Positions 6,414 through 6,506 of a DNA stretch of 6,506 nt are shown one piece after another. Position 1 is the stretch's first letter. Every line of letters begins with the position of its first letter. The position numbers were made by a program, and so were the translations under genes. A model generated the notes under the pieces. It saw only the letters and a program-made list of their open reading frames with translations. It searched no databases and had not been told where the DNA came from. Where the stretch lies: assembly GCA_030745255.1 (NCBI GenBank), contig JASLOY010000216.1, positions 1-6,506 of the forward strand, given 5' to 3'. Source of the DNA: Vicinamibacterales bacterium (lineage in GTDB: Bacteria > Acidobacteriota > Vicinamibacteria > Vicinamibacterales > UBA8438).

Positions 6414-6506
6414 GTTCGAAGGTGTTGGCCCCGACCGGAAAGGCCCGGCCGGCGCAGTCTTGCGTACGACTCAGCTATCTTTTGGGGCCGGTAGCTGTCG
6501 ATTGGC
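6414..6506. other. Intergenic tail at the right edge, no supported gene
   Basis: These bases follow the peptidase stop. CCGACCGG (6431-6438) and CCGGCCGG (6445-6452) can form an imperfect stem with one mismatch, but no U-tract follows, so terminator function is doubtful. Short open stretches reach the edge on both strands, but none has enough coding signal to call a gene. Confidence 0.3.

Noticed and set aside
6427..6489. GGCCCC (6427-6432) and GGGGCC (6484-6489) as an inverted repeat
   Set aside because: Six-base arms separated by 51 bp in GC-rich DNA are expected by chance.

Overview
The window is about 6.5 kb of high-GC bacterial DNA densely packed with genes. Gene content suggests Acidobacteriota, possibly Vicinamibacteria-like. 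The main reason is the gene at 3982-4992, whose motifs (PDGHPDLQGVW, GDSRGHWEGDTLVIETTN, EYACHEGN) I recall as a large secreted family of unknown function in that phylum. A secreted cupin and a PQQ propeller protein of a type common there support this. The assignment is an inference from recalled family features, not a search.

Layout. Two genes read leftward: a 71-residue two-helix membrane protein (771-986), then after 4 nt a class I SAM-dependent methyltransferase (from 766, running off the left edge). They look like one transcription unit behind a promoter-like site with an exact TTGACA (1009-1037). Across a 164-bp divergent spacer, four genes read rightward: a secreted cupin (1151-1759), a secreted PQQ-dependent dehydrogenase-like propeller (1791-3857), the secreted unknown-function protein (3982-4992) and a secreted M20 metallopeptidase (5118-6413). 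The cupin and PQQ genes are about 30 bp apart and probably co-transcribed. The other two each follow a spacer of about 125 bp. The first of these has a promoter-like TACAAT and a strong ribosome binding site. The second has two clear inverted repeats. The final 93 bases hold no gene I can support.

Working together. All four rightward products carry N-terminal export signals, so they should act in the periplasm or outside the cell. A plausible but unproven reading is an exported catabolic set: a quinoprotein oxidising an alcohol or sugar-like substrate, a small metal-binding cupin, an uncharacterised accessory protein and a peptidase. The most notable molecular detail is in the PQQ protein. 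It has Asn in the WNMD motif where membrane glucose dehydrogenases have the catalytic Asp (WDMD), while the partner Lys is kept exactly 27 residues downstream. No mobile element, CRISPR array, RNA gene or defence system is visible.
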